A DNA stretch of 64,000 bases, taken from NCBI RefSeq assembly GCF_002205165.1, contig NZ_NIVS01000003.1:84815-148814 (forward strand), given 5' to 3'. The stretch comes from Stenotrophomonas maltophilia. Its GTDB lineage: Bacteria > Pseudomonadota > Gammaproteobacteria > Xanthomonadales > Xanthomonadaceae. The notes under the pieces are model-generated. The model did no database searches, was not told the DNA's origin, and saw only the letters and a program-made list of their open reading frames with translations. A program made the translations under genes and the position numbers. This document shows positions 1 to 8,311 of this stretch, in pieces (positions within the stretch are counted from its first letter, which is position 1; each line of letters starts with the position of its first letter).

Positions 1-423
1 CTTGATCGAGGCGTACTGCGCGTAGAAGTGGGTCAGATCCGGCACCAGATCCTTGACCACGCTCATGTGCGGCAGCGGGTAGATCGGCACTTCGGCCTTG
101 CCGCAGTCGGCGATGGCGCGGGTGCAGGCCAGCGTGTTGGTGCCGTCGATGTTCATCGCGCACGAACCGCAGATGCCCTCGCGGCACGACCGGCGGAAGG
201 TCAGGGTCGGATCGATCTCGTTCTTGATCTTGATCAGCGCGTCCAGAACCATCGGGCCGCAGGCGTCCAGATCGATCTCGTACGTATCGGTGCGCGGATT
301 GCTGTCGTCGTCGGGACTCCAGCGGTAGATCTTGAAGGTGCGGGTGTTCTTCGCACCGGTCTGGGCGGGGAAGTGCTTGCCCTTTCCGATCTTGGAATTC
401 TTGGGGAGGGAAAACTCGGCCAT
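1..423 (-). CDS. sdhB: Succinate dehydrogenase iron-sulfur subunit (partial)
   Basis: SdhB carries electrons from the SdhA flavin to ubiquinone through its Fe-S clusters, on the cytoplasmic face of the inner membrane. Only the N-terminal 141 codons are present; the C-terminus lies beyond base 1. The start ([18 protein letters not shown]) is followed by the plant-ferredoxin-type [2Fe-2S] ligand pattern [16 protein letters not shown] and then a Cys in NTLACTRA. The C-terminal cysteines for the [4Fe-4S] and [3Fe-4S] clusters are not in view. It is the last visible gene of the sdh operon, 163 bases after sdhA, an unusually wide gap that holds a short ORF. Confidence 0.95.
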   Translation of the reverse strand, partial: MAEFSLPKNSKIGKGKHFPAQTGAKNTRTFKIYRWSPDDDSNPRTDTYEIDLDACGPMVLDALIKIKNEIDPTLTFRRSCREGICGSCAMNIDGTNTLACTRAIADCGKAEVPIYPLPHMSVVKDLVPDLTHFYAQYASIK

Positions 424-439
424 GGCTGTTCTCGTTGGC

Positions 440-574
440 TCAGGCGGCTCGCGCTGCGGGGCAGGCGCGGGTAGCACGGAAGATGAGGAAGTCGACACCG
501 CCGGCCAGCGGCGCACGCACCACCCCACCCGTGCGGGGGGAGGCGATGGCGAGCGCTGCGTGGACGGAGGTCAT
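440..574 (-). CDS. Possible 44-aa ORF between sdhA and sdhB
   Basis: An ATG-started frame on the sdh strand begins 12 bases after the sdhA stop and ends 16 bases before the sdhB start, so it fills almost the whole gap. The predicted peptide begins [17 protein letters not shown] and is Ala/Arg-rich, with no recognisable domain. The ribosome-binding site is weak (AAGAGA about 10 bases upstream). It could be a real small protein translated between two SDH subunits, or chance in GC-rich sequence where open frames are common. I do not recognise it and keep confidence low. Confidence 0.3.
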   Translation of the reverse strand: MTSVHAALAIASPRTGGVVRAPLAGGVDFLIFRATRACPAARAA

Positions 575-586
575 GCCGCAGGTCTC

Positions 587-2377
587 TTAGTAAACGCGCG
601 GCTTGGGCGGGACGACGTCCACGTCCTTGCTCAGCGTGTACATGTGGACCGGACGGTAGTCGAACTCGCACTTGCCGTTCTCGTCGACGTTGACCAGCGT
701 GTGCTTCTGCCAGTTGACGTCGTCGCGGTCCGGGAAGTCCTCATGCGCATGCGCGCCGCGGCTTTCCTTGCGCTGTTCGGCCGAGTTGATCGTCGCCACC
801 GCGTTGAGCAGCAGGTTGTTCAGCTCGTAGGTTTCGATCAGGTCCGAGTTCCACACCAGCGAACGGTCGGAGACCTTGACGTCCTGGAAGGAGTCGAAGA
901 TCTCGGCCATCTTGGCGCAGCCTTCTTCCAGCGTCTTGCTGGTACGGAACACCGCCGCGTCGTTCTGCATGGTGCGCTGCATGCGATCGCGGATGACCGA
1001 GGTCGGGGTGTCGCCATTGGCGTAACGCAGCTTGTCGAGCAGGCCCAGGGCCTTGTCGCAGGCATCGGACGGCAGGGTCTTGTGCGGCTGGCCCGGCTTG
1101 ATGGTGTCGGCGCAGCGGTTGGCCACCGCACGGCCGAACACGACCAGATCCAGCAGCGAGTTCGAGCCCAGGCGGTTGGCGCCGTGCACGGACACGCAGG
1201 CCGCTTCGCCGATGGCGTACAGGCCCGGCACGACCGCATCGGGGTTGTCGCCGACCTTGCGCACGACTTCGCCGTGGTAGTTGGTCGGGATGCCACCCAT
1301 GTTGTAGTGCACGGTCGGGATGACCGGGATCGGCTGCTTGTGCACGTCCACGCCGGCGAAGATGCGGGCGCTTTCAGCGATGCCCGGCAGCTTGTCGTCG
1401 ATGACGCCCGGGCCGAGGTGGGTCAGGTCGAGCAGGATGTGATCCTTGTGCTCGCCGACGCCGCGGCCTTCGCGGATCTCGATGGTCATCGAACGCGACA
1501 CCACGTCGCGCGAGGCCAGATCCTTGTAGTGCGGTGCATAGCGCTCCATGAAGCGCTCGCCGTTGCTGTTGCGCAGGATGCCGCCTTCGCCGCGCACGCC
1601 TTCGGTGATCAGGCAGCCCGCGCCGTAGATACCGGTCGGGTGGAACTGCACGAACTCCATGTCCTGCATCGGCAGGCCGGCACGCATGACCAGACCGCCG
1701 CCGTCGCCGGTGCAGGTGTGGGCCGAGGTGGCGCTGAAGTAGGCACGGCCGTAACCGCCGGTGGCCAGCACCACGCCGTGGGCGCGGAACAGGTGCAGCG
1801 AGCCGTCGGCCATGTCCAGCGCGAGCACGCCGCGGCAGACGCCTTCCTCATCGAAGATCAGGTCGAGGGCGAAGTACTCGATCATGAAGCGCGCGTTGTG
1901 CGCCAGCGACTGCTGGTACAGCGTGTGCAGCATGGCGTGGCCGGTACGGTCGGCCGCGGCGCAGGTGCGCTGCGCGGACGGGCCTTCGCCGTACTTGGTG
2001 GTCATGCCGCCGAACGGGCGCTGGTAGATCTTGCCGTCTTCGGTACGGCTGAACGGCACACCGTAGTGCTCCAGTTCGATGATGGCCGGGATCGCTTCGC
2101 GGCACATGTACTCGATGGCGTCCTGGTCACCCAGCCAATCCGAGCCCTTGATGGTGTCGAAGAAGTGGTAGCGCCAGTCGTCCTCACCCATGTTGCCCAG
2201 CGCGGCGGAAATACCGCCCTGCGCGGCCACGGTGTGCGAACGGGTCGGGAAGACCTTGGTCAGGCAGACCGTCTGCAGGCCCTTGGCGGCAAGACCGAAC
2301 GTGGCGCGCAGGCCAGCACCGCCGGCGCCGACCACGACCATGTCGTACTTGTGTTCCGTAATCTTGTAAGCGGACAT
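587..2377 (-). CDS. sdhA: Succinate dehydrogenase flavoprotein subunit
   Basis: Catalytic subunit of complex II: oxidises succinate to fumarate using covalently bound FAD. The 596-residue length is normal for the family. Visible features are the N-terminal dinucleotide fold ([17 protein letters not shown]), the [16 protein letters not shown] segment that contains the FAD-linking His, the substrate region with [14 protein letters not shown], and the catalytic-loop region [19 protein letters not shown]. The C-terminus carries the usual [11 protein letters not shown] and HTLV segments. It follows sdhD by 31 bases in the same operon. Confidence 0.98.
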   Translation of the reverse strand: MSAYKITEHKYDMVVVGAGGAGLRATFGLAAKGLQTVCLTKVFPTRSHTVAAQGGISAALGNMGEDDWRYHFFDTIKGSDWLGDQDAIEYMCREAIPAIIELEHYGVPFSRTEDGKIYQRPFGGMTTKYGEGPSAQRTCAAADRTGHAMLHTLYQQSLAHNARFMIEYFALDLIFDEEGVCRGVLALDMADGSLHLFRAHGVVLATGGYGRAYFSATSAHTCTGDGGGLVMRAGLPMQDMEFVQFHPTGIYGAGCLITEGVRGEGGILRNSNGERFMERYAPHYKDLASRDVVSRSMTIEIREGRGVGEHKDHILLDLTHLGPGVIDDKLPGIAESARIFAGVDVHKQPIPVIPTVHYNMGGIPTNYHGEVVRKVGDNPDAVVPGLYAIGEAACVSVHGANRLGSNSLLDLVVFGRAVANRCADTIKPGQPHKTLPSDACDKALGLLDKLRYANGDTPTSVIRDRMQRTMQNDAAVFRTSKTLEEGCAKMAEIFDSFQDVKVSDRSLVWNSDLIETYELNNLLLNAVATINSAEQRKESRGAHAHEDFPDRDDVNWQKHTLVNVDENGKCEFDYRPVHMYTLSKDVDVVPPKPRVY

Positions 2378-2408
2378 CTAATCTGGATTCCTGTCTTGGT
2401 GCCTGGAC

Positions 2409-2795
2409 TCAGGCAACGCCGAGCGCAATGCGGGCGACCGCAAACACACTGACGATCGCGCCGAGCACGGCGATGAACTTCACCGTGGTCTGCAGCGCCA
2501 GGGCCAGCAGCGAGTTATGGATGTAGTCTTCCAGCACGACCTGCAGGCCGAGCTGGGCGTGCCAGAACATCGCGACCAGGAAGCCGACCAGCAGCACCGC
2601 GTTCCACGGCTTGGACACCGCATCGGTGGCGGTCACGTAATCGGCGCCGATCAGGCTCAGCACGAACACCAGGAACCAGATGGTCAGGCCGACCAGCGCG
2701 GTGGCGGTCAGGCGCTGCATCACGAAATGCTCGGTGCCGGTCTTGGCCGCGCCCAGGCCACGCACGTTCTTCAGCGGGGTACGGTACTTGTTCAT
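2409..2795 (-). CDS. sdhD: Succinate dehydrogenase membrane anchor subunit
   Basis: Small hydrophobic subunit that anchors the SDH catalytic dimer and helps form the quinone and heme b sites. It has 128 residues, starting MNKYRTPLKNVRGLG, with three predicted membrane helices at about 28-50, 60-80 and 95-118. The RLTATALVG stretch and the His in MFWHAQLGLQVVLEDYI match the family pattern. The ATG at 2795 overlaps the sdhC stop (ATGA), so the two are probably translationally coupled. An open frame continues further upstream inside sdhC, but that extension is not protein-like. Confidence 0.93.
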   Translation of the reverse strand: MNKYRTPLKNVRGLGAAKTGTEHFVMQRLTATALVGLTIWFLVFVLSLIGADYVTATDAVSKPWNAVLLVGFLVAMFWHAQLGLQVVLEDYIHNSLLALALQTTVKFIAVLGAIVSVFAVARIALGVA

Positions 2796-3184
2796 GCGGC
2801 CGCTCCCATGAAGACGTAGGCCCAGATCAGGGCGGTGATCACCAGGCTGGCGAAGACCGAGACCCAGCTGCTGCGCACGAAGGCGGGAATGGAGAAGCCG
2901 ATCGCGAAGTCCTGCACGATATGGCGGATGCCATTGCACAGGTGGTAGGCGAAGGACCAGGTCCAGGCGAACAGGAAGAGCTTGCCGTACCAGCTACCGG
3001 CGTGGCCGGTGAAGCAGTTCCAGGATTCAGGACCCATCATCAGGGCGAGCAGGCCGCCGGCAATGATCAGGGCTCCAACAGACAGAAAGATGCCGGTCGC
3101 TCGATGCAGGATCGAGGTGGCCATCTGAATCTGCCAGCGATACACCTGAAGGTGCGGGGAAAGGGGACGTTCTCTGGCGGCCAT
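2792..3184 (-). CDS. sdhC: Succinate dehydrogenase cytochrome b556 subunit
   Basis: Heme b-containing membrane anchor of complex II. Its 130 residues contain the family signature RPLSPHLQVYRWQ followed by SILHRATG near the N-terminus, three membrane segments, and the probable axial heme ligand His in SFAYHLCNGIRH. It lies 56 bases after the DUF1674-type gene and overlaps sdhD by four bases, in the order DUF1674-C-D-A-B. Confidence 0.96.
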   Translation of the reverse strand: MAARERPLSPHLQVYRWQIQMATSILHRATGIFLSVGALIIAGGLLALMMGPESWNCFTGHAGSWYGKLFLFAWTWSFAYHLCNGIRHIVQDFAIGFSIPAFVRSSWVSVFASLVITALIWAYVFMGAAA

Positions 3185-3240
3185 TCGCTGGGCTCGTTAT
3201 CTCGGCTGGGCGGCGCAATGCCGCGTTGGCTCAATGCTGA

Positions 3241-3414
3241 TCAAAAATCGATGCAGCGTCCGTTTTTTTCCCAATCTCCGTACCGCACCGGATCAAGTCC
3301 GCCGCGGCCGCCGATTTCCAAAGGCGATGCCGGGGTCTCGGGAAGCGGATGCTCCTCCGGTACCAGCGTGCCTTCAGCTTCAGAATCTGGAGTGGGGGTT
3401 GTTTGGCCTATCAT
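3241..3414 (-). CDS. DUF1674 / SDHAF4-like succinate dehydrogenase assembly protein
   Basis: A 57-residue protein whose C-terminus reads EIGGRGGLDPVRYGDWEKN followed by GRCIDF. This is the hallmark of DUF1674, the family of eukaryotic SDHAF4/Sdh8, which binds flavinylated SDHA during complex II assembly. The N-terminal half is Pro/Glu-rich and probably disordered, as in homologues. I chose the ATG at 3414 because a strong promoter lies just upstream and would start the RNA about 15 bases before it; another ATG at 3435 is possible. It heads the sdh operon, 56 bases before sdhC, which supports a role in SDH maturation. Function is inferred from family and context. Confidence 0.85.
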   Translation of the reverse strand: MIGQTTPTPDSEAEGTLVPEEHPLPETPASPLEIGGRGGLDPVRYGDWEKNGRCIDF

Positions 3415-3435
3415 GGGTGTTCTCGCAACGCACAA

Positions 3436-3464
3436 ATTTTAGACCCCGTTCACGTGCCTGACAA
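3436..3464 (-). promoter_or_regulatory. Sigma-70 type promoter of the sdh operon
   Basis: On the minus strand, TTGTCA (3464-3459) and TAAAAT (3441-3436) are separated by exactly 17 bases: five of six consensus positions in each box. Transcription would start near 3429, giving a leader of about 15 bases before the DUF1674-type ATG. The -35 box lies inside the first codons of the divergent ygfZ-like gene, so the two transcription units share sequence here. Confidence 0.65.
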
Positions 3465-4323
3465 CCTGCCCTCCGATTTCGCCGGCTTTTCGCGTCTCAC
3501 CGGTCACCAGCTGCTCAGTCTCAGCGGTGCCGACGCGGCTGCGTTCGCCCATGCCCAATTCTCCAGCGATGTGACCGCCCTGCCCTTGCGGCATTGGCAG
3601 TGGAGCGCCTGGCTGACGGCCAAGGGCCGCACCATTGCTGTGTTCCAGCTGCTGCGGCTGGAGGAGGAGCGCATCGTGCTGGTGCTCGCCGACGGCGATG
3701 CCGATGCGATTGCGTCGCAATTGCAGCGTTTTGTATTCCGCCGCAAGGTCCGGATCGAGGTGCGCAACGACCTGGCCGTGGCGGCGAGCTTCACCACGCC
3801 GGAAAGCGCCTCCGAGGCCGCGATTGCGCAACTTGGCGCCGAAAACATGGAATTGGACCTGGGCAGCGATGCGCTTCCGCGCAGCCTGCGGATCGGTGCC
3901 GCCGATGCCGTGGCCGCCGCCGCGGACAGCGCGGATATCGCACTGGCCTGGCGCCAGTCCGACCTTCGCTATGGGCTGCCGCGACTGGACGCCGATCAGC
4001 GTGAACAGTGGACGCCCCAGCAGCTGGGGCTGGACCGCCTGAACGGGTACAGCGTCAAGAAGGGCTGCTACCCCGGCCAGGAAATCGTGGCCCGCACCCA
4101 TTTCCTGGGCAAGGCCAAACGCGCCCTGCAGCTGCTGCGGGTCGTGGAGGGCACGACCAGCGGCACGCAGGTGCAGCAGAACGAGGCCGCGATCGGCACG
4201 GTCGCCTCGGTGGCCGGTGACCTGGCCCTGGCCGTGCTGCCGCTGGAAATCGCGCCCGAACCGTTGACGGTCGGCGGGGTTGAGGCCGCCCACCTGCCGT
4301 TGCTGGACGGTCTGGCGCGTTAA
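3454..4323 (+). CDS. ygfZ: YgfZ/GcvT-like folate-binding Fe-S repair protein
   Basis: Tetrahydrofolate-dependent protein that helps synthesise or repair certain Fe-S enzymes. The family motif KGCYPGQEIVART sits near residue 205 and contains the conserved Cys. The predicted length is 289 residues from a GTG start (VPDNLPSDFAGF); the frame stays open upstream but that part is not protein-like and overlaps the divergent DUF1674-type gene. Its position opposite the Fe-S-dependent SDH operon fits a role in Fe-S maintenance, though adjacency alone does not prove it. Confidence 0.88.
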   Translation: MPDNLPSDFAGFSRLTGHQLLSLSGADAAAFAHAQFSSDVTALPLRHWQWSAWLTAKGRTIAVFQLLRLEEERIVLVLADGDADAIASQLQRFVFRRKVRIEVRNDLAVAASFTTPESASEAAIAQLGAENMELDLGSDALPRSLRIGAADAVAAAADSADIALAWRQSDLRYGLPRLDADQREQWTPQQLGLDRLNGYSVKKGCYPGQEIVARTHFLGKAKRALQLLRVVEGTTSGTQVQQNEAAIGTVASVAGDLALAVLPLEIAPEPLTVGGVEAAHLPLLDGLAR

Positions 4324-4328
4324 CGGGC

Positions 4329-4400
4329 ATCGACCGTTGGTCGATCCGTACGCGCCGCGCCAGCATCGCGGTCCGGTAGGCGCCGACCGTTGCTCGGCGC
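4329..4400. repeat. Pair of GTAG/REP-type hairpins
   Basis: Two hairpins lie between the convergent ygfZ and ABC ATPase genes. The first, ATCGACCGTTGGTCGAT (4329-4345), has perfect 7-bp arms. The second (4380-4400), GCGCCGA and TCGGCGC around a seven-base loop, is preceded by GTAG at 4376-4379. Their CGACCGTTGG core recurs at 50153, 63851 and, inverted, at 16748, 16780 and 50351. They resemble the SMAG elements of Stenotrophomonas and may act as bidirectional transcript ends. Confidence 0.7.
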
Positions 4401-4421
4401 GCCCCGTCACCCCTCCGCGAC

Positions 4422-5513
4422 TTACGCGTCGTTCAAGCGCTCGCCGGTCTCTGCATCGAAGAAATGCAGGCCCTGCGGATGGATCGCCACGCGGATCGGC
4501 TCGCCGACCGGCGGCAACGCCTGCGGCGCCACGCGCATCACCAGGGGCTGGCCGCCACTGGTCATGTTGACGAAGATCTCATTGCCGACCGGCTCGATGC
4601 CATCGATCATCGCTTCGAACGCGGTCACATCCCCTGCGGCGGCCGGCTGCAGATGCTCCGGGCGCACGCCCACGGCGATCGCCTTGCCGACCCACGCCTG
4701 ATCGATCCGGGCCTGACCCAGCGGCGCGGTCAGCCCGGTGTCCTGCACGGCATAGCCACTGTCAGTGCGCTGCAGGGTGCCGCGCAGCACGTTCATCGCC
4801 GGGCTGCCGAGGAAACCGGCCACGAACAGATTGGCCGGGCGGTCGTACAGCGCCATCGGGGTATCGATCTGCTGGATCACGCCATCCTTGAGCACCACGA
4901 TGCGCTGGCCCAAGGTCATCGCCTCGACCTGGTCATGGGTGACGTAGATCATGGTGGTGCCGAGCTTGCGGTGCAGTTGCGCGATTTCGGTGCGCACGCT
5001 GTGGCGCAGCTTGGCGTCCAGGTTGGACAGCGGCTCATCCAGCAGGAACACCGCCGGCTCGCGCACCAGCGCGCGGCCCAGGGCAACGCGCTGGCGCTGC
5101 CCGCCGGACATCGCCTTGGGCAGCTTATCCAGCATGTCGGTCAGGCCCAGGGTGTCAGCCGCCTCGCTGACCCGCTTGCTGATCGTGGCCTTGTCGTGGC
5201 CGCGCAGCTTCAGACCGAAGGCCAGGTTCTCGGCCACGGTCATGTGCGGGTACAGCGCATAACTCTGGAACACCATGGCGATGTCACGATCCTTGGGCGC
5301 CACGTCGTTGACCACGCGGTCGCCGATCGTCAGCGTGCCGCCGCTGATCTCTTCCAGGCCGGCGACCATGCGCAGCAGTGTGGACTTGCCACACCCGGAC
5401 GGCCCCACCAGCACCATCAATTCACCATCGGCCACTTCGAAGGTCGCGCCCTGCACGGCCACCTGACCGTTGTCGTAGACCTTGCGAACGCCCTGCAACT
5501 GCACTTTTGCCAT
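4422..5513 (-). CDS. ugpC: Sugar ABC transporter ATP-binding protein (MalK/UgpC type)
   Basis: Cytoplasmic ATPase of a carbohydrate-uptake ABC importer. The 363 residues contain Walker A (GPSGCGKST, about 38-46), the Q-loop, the signature MSGGQRQRVALGRA, Walker B (VFLLDEPLSNLD) and the H-loop (YVTHDQVEAMT), then the C-terminal OB-fold/TOBE regulatory domain typical of MalK, UgpC and MsmX (VGVRPEHLQPA). No permease or binding-protein gene is adjacent, so it may be a shared ATPase serving several importers. Paralogue choice is uncertain. A LacI-type operator overlaps its likely promoter. Confidence 0.9.
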   Translation of the reverse strand: MAKVQLQGVRKVYDNGQVAVQGATFEVADGELMVLVGPSGCGKSTLLRMVAGLEEISGGTLTIGDRVVNDVAPKDRDIAMVFQSYALYPHMTVAENLAFGLKLRGHDKATISKRVSEAADTLGLTDMLDKLPKAMSGGQRQRVALGRALVREPAVFLLDEPLSNLDAKLRHSVRTEIAQLHRKLGTTMIYVTHDQVEAMTLGQRIVVLKDGVIQQIDTPMALYDRPANLFVAGFLGSPAMNVLRGTLQRTDSGYAVQDTGLTAPLGQARIDQAWVGKAIAVGVRPEHLQPAAAGDVTAFEAMIDGIEPVGNEIFVNMTSGGQPLVMRVAPQALPPVGEPIRVAIHPQGLHFFDAETGERLNDA

Positions 5514-5840
5514 ATCACCATTCCAGTCCGCCCGGTCTCCGGGCTGTTATGCGGAACTGCCTTCGGCCCTCCCGATGGCAGGTCGATGGCGTGGTGCCGC
5601 ATGACGGCGACCACTGCAATCGAATACAGTCTGCGCATTCTGCCATGTAAACGTTTTCACGTGGCACTATCCGATAGTCGGCCGTGACCAGGATGCCGGG
5701 GAGGATGCGATATCTCCCACGACACCCGGTCGGCAGGCCATCATGCCGGGCGGAATCCATGGGGCGTGCTGCACCTGCAACAAGCAGACAACGGACCCCG
5801 CCCGACCCCCGAGAACATAGACGAGAAGCGATTGACAACG
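5514..5840. other. Divergent intergenic region between ugpC-like and zwf genes
   Basis: A 327-base gap without a supported gene. It holds a candidate minus-strand promoter (TTTACA 5651-5646, 17-base spacer, TGTATT 5628-5623), a LacI-type palindrome overlapping its -35 box, and a second small palindrome ACTATCCGATAGT at 5666-5678 whose six-base arms are perfect. No convincing promoter for zwf could be picked by eye. Confidence 0.5.
5646..5659. promoter_or_regulatory. LacI/GalR-family operator-like palindrome
   Basis: TGTAAACGTTTTCA is a near-perfect palindrome centred on CG, matching the TGTAAACGTTTACA pattern bound by many LacI-family regulators; one position breaks symmetry. It overlaps the -35 box of the candidate ugpC promoter and lies about 185 bases before zwf, so a sugar-responsive regulator could control one or both directions. 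The regulator gene is not in the window. Confidence 0.5.
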
Positions 5841-7307
5841 ATGTCACCCGGATCTGAAACTCGAGCGATGCACGACACCCTTTTCCTGTTTGGTGCCACA
5901 GGTGACCTGGCCCAGCGCTATCTGTTCCCCTCGCTGCTGCGATTGCTGGGCGACGGCCTGCTCCCCGAAGACTTCAAGGTCCGTGCGCTGGCGCTGTCGC
6001 CGCACGATACCGAGGCCTTCCGCGAGATCCTGCGCCCGCGCCTGCAGCAGGCCATGCCGATGGCCAGCCAGGACGACATCCACTCGCTGCTGCAGCGCAT
6101 CGACTACCGCTCGGTGGATCTGCGCAATCCCGAGTCCGTGGCCGAGTCGGTCCATGACCTGGTCGACCGCAAGTGTGTGAGCTACCTGGCGATCCCGCCG
6201 GGCCTGTACATCTCCACCTGCGAAGGGCTGGCCAAGGGCGGCGCGTTGGCCGCACCGCACCGCCTGATGCTGGAAAAGCCGATCGGCAGCGACAGTGCCA
6301 GCGCCGAGGAGATCATCTCCACCATCGGCCAGTGGATCGACGAAGACCGCGTGTTCCGCCTGGACCACTACCTGGGCAAGGCCGCGGTGCAGAATCTGAT
6401 CGCGCTGCGCTTCGGCAATACGCTGCTCGAGGCGGTCTGGAACCGCAACTACATCGAATCGGTGCACATCCTGGTTGCCGAGAGCGAGGGCGTGGACGGC
6501 CGCGATGCGTACTACGCCCGCTCCGGCGCGCTGCGCGACATGGTCCAGAGCCACATCCTGCAGTTGCTGTGCCTGGTCGCCATGGAACCGCCCGCCTCGC
6601 TGGAAGCCGATCGCATCCGCGATGAAAAGGTCAAAGTGCTGCGCTCCCTGCGCCCGCTCGATGCCAAGCACGCCGCGCGTGACAGCGTGCGTGGCCGCTA
6701 CACCGCCGGCACCATCAACGGCCAGCCCGCGCAGGCCTACCAGCCGCCGGAAGGCAGCGACGTGGAAACCTTCGCCGGTGTCACCGCGCATATCGACAAC
6801 TGGCGTTGGTCCGGCGTGCCGTTCCACCTGGTCACCGGCAAGCGCCTGGCCGAGCGCACCACCCGCGTCGTGGTCACGCTCAAGCCGGTCACGCATTGGC
6901 TGTTCGAGCGCCCGCACCGTGGAAATGCCACCCCGAACCGCATCACCTTCCAGCTGCAGCCGCAGGAAAACATCGAACTGGGCCTGATGAGCTCGCTGGC
7001 CGGCCCGGAATGGGGCGCGCTGGAACTGCATCCGCTGGAACTGGAACTGTCCGTGCCGACCGGCCTGCACCGCCGTATCGCCTACGAGCGGCTGTTCCTG
7101 GATGCCTTCAACGGCAACCATGCGCTGTTCGTGCGCGATGACGAAGTGCGCGCGGCCTGGGCCTGGATCGACAGCGTCAGCGACGCGTGGAAGGAAGCCA
7201 AGCTGCCGTTGCAGCCCTACCCGGCCGGCGAATGGGGTCCGGCGGAAGCCGCCGGCTTCCTGCCTGCCGATGCCGATGCCGACGCTGCCCGTGGTGGCCA
7301 GGCATGA
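5841..7307 (+). CDS. zwf: Glucose-6-phosphate 1-dehydrogenase
   Basis: Oxidises glucose 6-phosphate to 6-phosphogluconolactone with NAD(P)+, the entry to the Entner-Doudoroff and pentose phosphate routes. Seen are the N-terminal nucleotide-binding motif FGATGDLAQRYLFPSL and the active-site signature RLDHYLGKAAVQN. Predicted length is 488 residues. Two starts are possible: ATG 5841 (MSPGSETRAMHD) and ATG 5868 (MHDTLFLFGATG); neither has a strong ribosome-binding site. The stop overlaps the glk start (ATGA), making it the first gene of the zwf-glk-pgl-edd-eda cluster. Confidence 0.96.
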   Translation: MSPGSETRAMHDTLFLFGATGDLAQRYLFPSLLRLLGDGLLPEDFKVRALALSPHDTEAFREILRPRLQQAMPMASQDDIHSLLQRIDYRSVDLRNPESVAESVHDLVDRKCVSYLAIPPGLYISTCEGLAKGGALAAPHRLMLEKPIGSDSASAEEIISTIGQWIDEDRVFRLDHYLGKAAVQNLIALRFGNTLLEAVWNRNYIESVHILVAESEGVDGRDAYYARSGALRDMVQSHILQLLCLVAMEPPASLEADRIRDEKVKVLRSLRPLDAKHAARDSVRGRYTAGTINGQPAQAYQPPEGSDVETFAGVTAHIDNWRWSGVPFHLVTGKRLAERTTRVVVTLKPVTHWLFERPHRGNATPNRITFQLQPQENIELGLMSSLAGPEWGALELHPLELELSVPTGLHRRIAYERLFLDAFNGNHALFVRDDEVRAAWAWIDSVSDAWKEAKLPLQPYPAGEWGPAEAAGFLPADADADAARGGQA

Positions 7308-8311
7308 CGGTGTTGTCCCAGCCGGTCCTGGTGGCGGATATCGGCGGTACCAATGCACGCTTCGCACTGGCCGACACTTCGCTGGCCGCGCCGCTGCAGC
7401 AGGACAGCATCCGCGAGTTCGCTGTCGCTGATTTCCCCTCGCTCGGTGAGGCCGCACGGCATTACCTCGAGCAGATCGGCGCGGAAGCCAGGCGCGGCGT
7501 GTTCGCCGTGGCCGGCCGCGTGGACGGTGACGAGGCGCGCATCACCAATCACCCGTGGGTAATCTCGCGCATGCGCACCGCGCACATGCTCGGCTTCGAC
7601 GAACTGCACCTGATCAACGATTTTGCCGCCCAGGCGATGGCCATCTCGCTGCTGCAGCCGCAGGACGTGATCCAGGTCGGCGGCGCGTCGTGGGTTCCGG
7701 GCAAGCCGGGCCAGCCGCGCAACTATGCGGTGATCGGCCCGGGCACCGGGCTCGGCGTGGGCGGGTTGATCCTGCGCCACGGCCGCTGCTACCCGCTGGA
7801 AACCGAGGGCGGCCATGTCAGCTTCCCGCCGGGCACGCCGGAGGAGATCCGCATCCTGGAAATCCTGTCCGAGCAGTTCGGCCGGGTGTCCAACGAGCGC
7901 CTGATCTGCGGCCCCGGCCTGGTCAACATCCATCGCGCCGTGTGCGAGATGGCCGACATCGACCCGGGCCAGCTGCAGCCGGTGGACGTCACCGCGCGGG
8001 CGCTGCATGGCGACCCGCAGGCGATGCGCACCGTGGATGTGTTCTGCGCGGTGTTCGGCGCGATCGCCGGCGACCTGGTGCTGATGCAGGGCGCCTGGGA
8101 TGGCGTGTTCCTGACCGGCGGGCTGGTGCCGAAGATGCTCGATTCGCTGCAGCACTCCGGTTTCCGCCAGCGTTTTGAACACAAGGGCCGCTTCTCTTCG
8201 ATCATGTCCAAGGTGCCGTCACTGGCGGTGATGCACCCCAGCCCGGGCCTGCTCGGCGCGGCCGCGTATGCGGCGGATGTGGAACGCGATCTGCCCGGAG
8301 GCACTGCATGA
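7304..8311 (+). CDS. glk: Glucokinase
   Basis: ATP-dependent phosphorylation of glucose to glucose 6-phosphate. The 335-residue protein has the ATP-binding motif ADIGGTNARFAL at the N-terminus, NDFAAQAMA, a GPGTGLG loop and the sugar-binding EGGHVSFPP segment, as in the proteobacterial Glk family without the ROK zinc motif. It overlaps zwf and pgl by four bases at either end, so translation is probably coupled and the three enzymes are made together. Confidence 0.95.
   Translation: MTVLSQPVLVADIGGTNARFALADTSLAAPLQQDSIREFAVADFPSLGEAARHYLEQIGAEARRGVFAVAGRVDGDEARITNHPWVISRMRTAHMLGFDELHLINDFAAQAMAISLLQPQDVIQVGGASWVPGKPGQPRNYAVIGPGTGLGVGGLILRHGRCYPLETEGGHVSFPPGTPEEIRILEILSEQFGRVSNERLICGPGLVNIHRAVCEMADIDPGQLQPVDVTARALHGDPQAMRTVDVFCAVFGAIAGDLVLMQGAWDGVFLTGGLVPKMLDSLQHSGFRQRFEHKGRFSSIMSKVPSLAVMHPSPGLLGAAAYAADVERDLPGGTA

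Noticed and set aside
332..2452. A 706-codon open frame on the plus strand across sdhA
   Set aside because: It is the antisense of sdhA, whose identity is certain; composition (His/Gly/Ala/Arg-rich) is typical of a GC-rich shadow frame.
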